A stretch of 64,000 bases of DNA from Micromonospora antibiotica. Lineage in GTDB: Bacteria; Actinomycetota; Actinomycetes; Mycobacteriales; Micromonosporaceae. A program made the translations under genes and the position numbers. Where the stretch lies: NCBI RefSeq assembly GCF_017599305.1, contig NZ_JAGFWR010000002.1:62001-126000 (forward strand), read 5' to 3'. This document shows positions 60,348 to 64,000 of the stretch, one piece after another; within the stretch, counting starts at the first letter, position 1; every line of letters begins with the position of its first letter. The notes below the pieces were generated by a model, which searched no databases, was not told where the DNA came from, and saw only the letters and a program-made list of their open reading frames with translations.

Positions 60348-61754
60348 GTGACCCAGACCCAACCGATGGCGACCATCCCTGGGCCCCGCCCCGCCCCGGT
60401 CGCCGTACCGACCGCCGGCCAGCCCTACGAATACCGCCGCAGCCCCCTGGTCGAGCCCGACTGGACCCGCTTCCCCGGCTGGCGTCACGTCACCCGCGAG
60501 CAGTGGGAGAACGCCCAGTGGCAACGCGTCAACTGCGTCAAGAACATCAAGCAGCTGCGCGCCGTCCTCGGCGACACCGTCGACGAGACCTTCTACACCG
60601 ACCTCGCCGCCGACCAGCAGGCCCTGGCCACCATGTCGATGCTGGTGCCACCCCAGATGATCAACACGATGGTGCCGTTCGCCCCGATGACCACCGAGGC
60701 GTTCCGCGCCGACCCGATCCGCCGCTACATGATCCCCGTCGCCGCCGACCGGCGCACCGACTGGCCGTCACACCCCTACGCCAGCCGTGACTCACTGCAC
60801 GAACACGACATGTGGGTCGCCGAGGGCCTCACCCACCGCTACCCCACCAAGGTCCTCGCCGAACTGCTCTCCACCTGCCCCCAGTACTGCGGACACTGCA
60901 CCCGGATGGACCTCGTCGGCAACTCCACCCCCGCCGTCGACAAACTCAAGCTCACCCTCAAGCCCGTCGACCGCTACGACGCCCACATCAGCTACCTCAA
61001 GGCCCACCCCGGCGTCCGCGACGTGGTCGTCTCCGGCGGCGACGTGGCCAACGTCCCGTGGCGCAACCTTGAGTCGTACCTCATGCGGCTTCTCGAACTC
61101 GAAACCGTCCGCGACATCCGGCTCGCCACCAAGGCCCTCATGGGCCTGCCCCAGCACTGGCTCCAGAACGACGTCGTCGAAGGCCTGGAACGGGTCGCCC
61201 GCACCGCCGCCCGCCGCGGCGTCAACCTGGCCATCCACACCCACGTCAACCACGCCCAGTCGATCACCCCGCTGGTCGCGAAGGCCACCCAGACCGCCCT
61301 CGACGTCGGCGTCCGCGACGTGCGCAACCAGGGCGTACTCATGCGCGGCGTCAACGCCACCACCCCCGACCTGCTCGACCTGTGCTTCGCCCTGCAGGGT
61401 GAGGCCGGCATCCTGCCGTACTACTTCTACATGTGCGACATGATCCCCAACGCCGAACACTGGCGGGTCCCCGTCTGGCACGCCCAGCAGCTCCAACACG
61501 ACATCATGGGCTACCTGCCCGGCTACGCCACCCCCCGGATCGTCTGCGACGTGCCCTTCGTCGGCAAGCGCTGGGTGCACATGCTCACCGAGTACGACCG
61601 GGAACGCGGCATCTCCTACTGGACCAAGAACTACCGCACCTCCATCGAGTCGGCCGACCTGGAGGCGCTCAACAAGCGCTACGCCTACTACGACCCGATC
61701 GACACCCTCCCCGAGGCCGGCCAGCAGTGGTGGGCCGCACACCGCGACGACTGA
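60348..61754 (+). CDS. kamA: L-lysine 2,3-aminomutase (radical SAM, PLP)
   Basis: KamA converts L-lysine to beta-lysine, the first step of the pathway. The 468-residue protein carries the radical SAM cluster Cys177, Cys181, Cys184 (CPQYCGHC) after LTHRYPTKVL, VVVSGGDVAN and the Asp of YFYMCD. The PLP lysine region, PGGGGK in classical enzymes, reads CDVPFVGK here. GAGGAGG precedes GTG 60348. It is divergent from kdd, from which 183 bases separate it, and ends in a bidirectional hairpin. Confidence 0.92.
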   Translation: MTQTQPMATIPGPRPAPVAVPTAGQPYEYRRSPLVEPDWTRFPGWRHVTREQWENAQWQRVNCVKNIKQLRAVLGDTVDETFYTDLAADQQALATMSMLVPPQMINTMVPFAPMTTEAFRADPIRRYMIPVAADRRTDWPSHPYASRDSLHEHDMWVAEGLTHRYPTKVLAELLSTCPQYCGHCTRMDLVGNSTPAVDKLKLTLKPVDRYDAHISYLKAHPGVRDVVVSGGDVANVPWRNLESYLMRLLELETVRDIRLATKALMGLPQHWLQNDVVEGLERVARTAARRGVNLAIHTHVNHAQSITPLVAKATQTALDVGVRDVRNQGVLMRGVNATTPDLLDLCFALQGEAGILPYYFYMCDMIPNAEHWRVPVWHAQQLQHDIMGYLPGYATPRIVCDVPFVGKRWVHMLTEYDRERGISYWTKNYRTSIESADLEALNKRYAYYDPIDTLPEAGQQWWAAHRDD

Positions 61755-61773
61755 CCCCACGACACACCCACCC

Positions 61774-61811
61774 CGCCGCCCCCGACGACCCGACCGGTCC
61801 CGGGGGCGGCG
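61774..61811. terminator. Bidirectional hairpin between kamA and ynfA
   Basis: CGCCGCCCCCG, sixteen bases, and its exact complement CGGGGGCGGCG form an 11-bp stem between the convergent kamA and ynfA-type genes. It could end transcription from both. Confidence 0.65.
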
Positions 61812-61815
61812 CGCG

Positions 61816-62151
61816 TCACGCCCCGCGCGGGGCGTACATGATCACGGCGACGCCGAGCAGGCAGATCGCCGCGCCCGTCAGGTCCCACCGGTCCGGCCGG
61901 AAACCGTCCACCAGCACCCCCCACGCCAGCGATCCCGCCACGAACACCCCGCCGTACGCGGCCAGGATCCGGCCGAAGTTCGCATCCGGCTGGAAGGTCG
62001 CCACGAAGCCGTACACGCCCAACGCGAGCACCCCGGCGGCGATCCACCACAGCCCCCGGTGCTCCCGCCAGCCCTGCCAGATCAGCCACGCCCCACCGAT
62101 CTCGGCGAACGCGGCCAGGACGAACAACACCAACGACCGGGCGACCAACAT
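61816..62151 (-). CDS. YnfA/UPF0060 family membrane protein
   Basis: The 111-residue protein has four transmembrane helices and the YnfA pattern [51 protein letters not shown] and a closing [14 protein letters not shown]. It resembles SMR-fold small multidrug transporters, but the activity is not settled. ATG 62151 is used. The hairpin at 62168-62201 lies just upstream. Confidence 0.93.
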   Translation of the reverse strand: MLVARSLVLFVLAAFAEIGGAWLIWQGWREHRGLWWIAAGVLALGVYGFVATFQPDANFGRILAAYGGVFVAGSLAWGVLVDGFRPDRWDLTGAAICLLGVAVIMYAPRGA

Positions 62152-62167
62152 GCCCGCACGCTAACCC

Positions 62168-62201
62168 GGACAGCCCCCTGAGCATGCTCAGGGGGCTGTC
62201 C
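62168..62201 (-). terminator. Perfect 34-base palindrome after the CsbD gene
   Basis: Two 17-base arms meet without a loop (arm GGACAGCCCCCTGAGCA). It lies 15 bases after the stop of the CsbD gene on the minus strand and is its likely terminator. It also sits upstream of the YnfA gene. Confidence 0.7.
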
Positions 62202-62216
62202 GCACGGGTGATCCGC

Positions 62217-62408
62217 TCAGCGCATGGCGTCCCGGACGTCGCGACCGGCGTCCTTGACGTGCTCACCGGCCTGCCGGGCGCGCGCCTCGCTCTGCTCGGT
62301 GGCACCCTCGGCGCGCATCCGCTCGTTGTCGGTGACGTCGCCGATCCGTTCCTTCGCGGCGCCGGTCAGCTCCTGGGCCTTGTTCTTCGCCTTGTCGGTG
62401 AAGCTCAT
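62217..62408 (-). CDS. CsbD-family stress protein
   Basis: The 63-residue, highly charged helical protein starts MSFTDKAKNKAQELTGAAKE and ends with KDAGRDVRDAM. CsbD proteins are induced by general stress and are thought to be largely unfolded in water. GGAGG lies before the ATG. The function is unknown. Confidence 0.9.
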   Translation of the reverse strand: MSFTDKAKNKAQELTGAAKERIGDVTDNERMRAEGATEQSEARARQAGEHVKDAGRDVRDAMR

Positions 62409-62586
62409 GTCGCCTCCTGTCGCTGCGGCGGTCACGGGGCCGATGCCCCGCACCCGTGGCGTCCCCGCTCCGTCCGGCTCGAAACGAATTCGCGCCGTAG
62501 GCGCTGCTGTTCGTGGTGTGCCGTGGCACACCACCGGTAAGCCATCCTAGGACAATGGGCGGCGAGCGGTGGCCTGCCGCCGGTGA

Positions 62587-63705
62587 TCAGGAGGGCTGGA
62601 CCTGGTCGAAGAGGGCGAGGGCTTCGGCGGGGTCCGGGCTCACCAGGCGTTCCAGACCGGCCGTCGTGATCCTCGACCAGGTGGCGGCCCGGGCCCACAT
62701 CCGTTCCTCGAAGGCGCGGACCGCCTCGTCCAGATTCTCCGGGTCGGCGGCGATGGCCTCCGCGAGCTCGGCACCGTCCAGCATCGCGAGGTTCGCGCCC
62801 GCCCCCAACGGTGGCATCAGGTGGGCGGCGTCGCCCAGTAGCGTCACCCCCCGGACATGGTCCCAGGTGTGGGACGCGGGTAGGACGTAGACGGGTCGGT
62901 GGGCGAAGGCGGTGCCGTGGCCGAGCAGGTCGCGCACGGGAGCGGCCCAGCCGTCGAACAGCGCCAGCAGACCCGACCGGGTGGCCTCGACATCGGCCAG
63001 GTCCAGGTGCGCGTGCCAGTCCAGCGGCGCGCGGAGCCTGGCGTACACCTTGACGTGACCGCCGCTGTTGCGTTGGGCGACGAGAGACCGGTTCACGCCG
63101 TACACGGACACCGAACCCGCACCGATGAGCCGGGCGAGGTCAGGGTGGCGGGTGTCGACGTCGTCGAGGGAGGTCTCGACCGAGGTGACACCGGTGTACT
63201 GCGGCGTCACCGACGAGACCGCCGGACGGACCCGGGACCAGGCGCCGTCGGCGCCCACCACGAGATCGAACGCCTCCGGCGGCCCGTCGGCGAAATGCAC
63301 CAGGACGCCCTCCCCCGCCCCCGGCACCACCCGCGTCACCTCCCGCCCCCACCGCACGTCCAGCGAGCCGAGCAGCAGATCGCGGAGTTGCCCGCGGTCG
63401 ATCTCCGGATTGGCCCGCTCGTCCGGGGCGGGTTTCCAGTCCCGCAGCACGGTCCCCGCGGCGTCCAGGATGCGCATGGCCTGTCCTTCGGGACGGGACA
63501 GCGCCTCGAACTCCGCCAGCAACCCCGCCTTGTCCAGGGCCCGCTGCCCCAGCCCCTCGTGCAGGTCCAGCGTGCCGCCCGGGGGGCGGGAGTCGGGCGA
63601 GGGATCACGTTCGAGGACGGCGACCCGGTGGCCGTGGCGGTGCAGGACCCGGGCGAAGGTCAGACCCGCCGGGCCGCCCCCGACCACAGCTATACGATGT
63701 CTCAT
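62587..63705 (-). CDS. FAD-dependent monooxygenase (TetX-like)
   Basis: The 372-residue flavoprotein has IAVVGGGPAGLTFARVLHRHG, an acid motif at the end of the second strand (VLERDP), the DLVVGADGAWSRVR block and GDAAHLMPPLGAGANLAMLDGAEL, the second FAD site. The segment GTLDLHEGLGQRAL and overall pattern are those of TetX-type enzymes, which hydroxylate tetracyclines, and their many relatives. Tetracycline activity is not shown. It is divergent from a TetR gene, from which 53 bases separate the start codons. Confidence 0.88.
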   Translation of the reverse strand: MRHRIAVVGGGPAGLTFARVLHRHGHRVAVLERDPSPDSRPPGGTLDLHEGLGQRALDKAGLLAEFEALSRPEGQAMRILDAAGTVLRDWKPAPDERANPEIDRGQLRDLLLGSLDVRWGREVTRVVPGAGEGVLVHFADGPPEAFDLVVGADGAWSRVRPAVSSVTPQYTGVTSVETSLDDVDTRHPDLARLIGAGSVSVYGVNRSLVAQRNSGGHVKVYARLRAPLDWHAHLDLADVEATRSGLLALFDGWAAPVRDLLGHGTAFAHRPVYVLPASHTWDHVRGVTLLGDAAHLMPPLGAGANLAMLDGAELAEAIAADPENLDEAVRAFEERMWARAATWSRITTAGLERLVSPDPAEALALFDQVQPS

Positions 63706-63722
63706 GGCGATACACCGTATAG
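63690..63722. promoter_or_regulatory. Dyad between the monooxygenase and TetR genes
   Basis: CTATACG (63690-63696) and CGTATAG (63716-63722) form a perfect 7-bp inverted repeat that runs into the first codons of the monooxygenase. The right arm also forms ATAC-N3-GTAT. TACAAT at 63729 could be the -10 of the TetR gene. It is a likely TetR operator. Confidence 0.55.
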
Positions 63723-63758
63723 CTCCCCTACAATTCAGCGCAACGACAGGGAGTGACC

Positions 63759-64000
63759 ATGAGTGTCTGGGACCGGCCCGCCCCGCCGAACCCCCCCGTA
63801 CCGCTCGACCGGGGGCAGATCATCGCCGCCGCCATCGCGCTGGCCGACGAGGGCGGGCTGGCGGCGGTCTCGGTGCGTAAGGTCGCCGCCCGACTGAACG
63901 CCGGCCCGATGCGGCTGTACGGCTACATCTCCACCAAGGACCAACTGTTCGACCTCATGGTGGACGAGGTGTACGCCGAGATCCTCCCCGGGGAGCGACC
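63759..64000 (+). CDS. TetR-family regulator, N-terminal part (cut by window edge)
   Basis: The first 80 residues are present. The HTH region is VSVRKVAARLNAGPMRLYGYI after LDRGQIIAAAIALADEGG, the pattern of TetR proteins with a TetR_C-type ligand domain. AGGGAGTGACC precedes ATG 63759. It is divergent from the TetX-like gene and probably its repressor. Confidence 0.85.
   Translation, partial: MSVWDRPAPPNPPVPLDRGQIIAAAIALADEGGLAAVSVRKVAARLNAGPMRLYGYISTKDQLFDLMVDEVYAEILPGER

Overview
The window is GC-rich chromosomal DNA from an actinomycete. The evidence is the RNA polymerase-binding protein RbpA, an Eis-type acetyltransferase, an Lnt/Ppm polyprenol-phosphate-mannose pair as in mycobacteria, many GTG starts, HspR-type heat-shock control, and G or C at most third codon positions. 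The gene mix best fits Micromonosporaceae (Micromonospora-like); this is an inference, since no rRNA or other phylogenetic marker gene is present. I saw no rRNA, tRNA, CRISPR array or insertion sequence. Two lone tyrosine recombinases are the only mobility-type genes.

Layout. 0-7.6 kb: the start of a TauE-type permease, an EEP hydrolase, FolD, a secreted protein, a MocR-type regulator, a large TPR regulator and the first recombinase. 8.2-15.2 kb: a Vgb-like lyase with its own palindrome, an SDR, a Bcp peroxiredoxin, Eis, and cytochrome bd oxidase (cydAB) behind two tandem palindromes. 15.4-24.8 kb: lipid and housekeeping genes (PlsC, GlpQ, an Atg22-like transporter, thymidine kinase, AidB-like acyl-CoA dehydrogenase), TetR, the second recombinase, Hsp20 with a HAIR-like operator, a split HTH/DUF2087 gene and a cupin. 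25-34 kb: small accessory genes in divergent pairs with strong dyads (WYL/VOC, TetR/NmrA), an alpha/beta hydrolase, GNAT and LysE proteins. 34-45 kb: a polymer ligase and a glycan-use region with GH42, a ROK regulator, and a coupled GH3-LacI-GH95 operon preceded by two LacI-type operators. 45-53 kb: Nudix, coiled-coil, molybdopterin oxidoreductase, RbpA, FxsA, Ppm and Lnt. 53.2-61.8 kb: a lysine catabolic locus. 61.8-64 kb: YnfA, CsbD, and a TetX-like flavin monooxygenase divergent from a TetR gene that runs off the edge.

The most coherent system is the lysine locus. KamA (lysine 2,3-aminomutase) is divergent from kdd - amidohydrolase - kamD - kamE - kal - mutL-like, a minus-strand run with one 5-nt gap and four 4-nt overlaps. 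It encodes the aminomutase, dehydrogenase and ammonia-lyase steps of the lysine pathway known from fermenting anaerobes. The cleavage enzyme Kce and the CoA-transferase are missing from the window, and an amidohydrolase of unknown role is built into the operon. KamE carries a triplicated 57-bp sequence at its N terminus.

A second large-scale feature is strand composition. The plus strand is C-rich from 0 to about 7 kb, G-rich from about 9.2 to 15.2 kb, and C-rich again from about 49.5 to 61.7 kb, whichever way the genes point.
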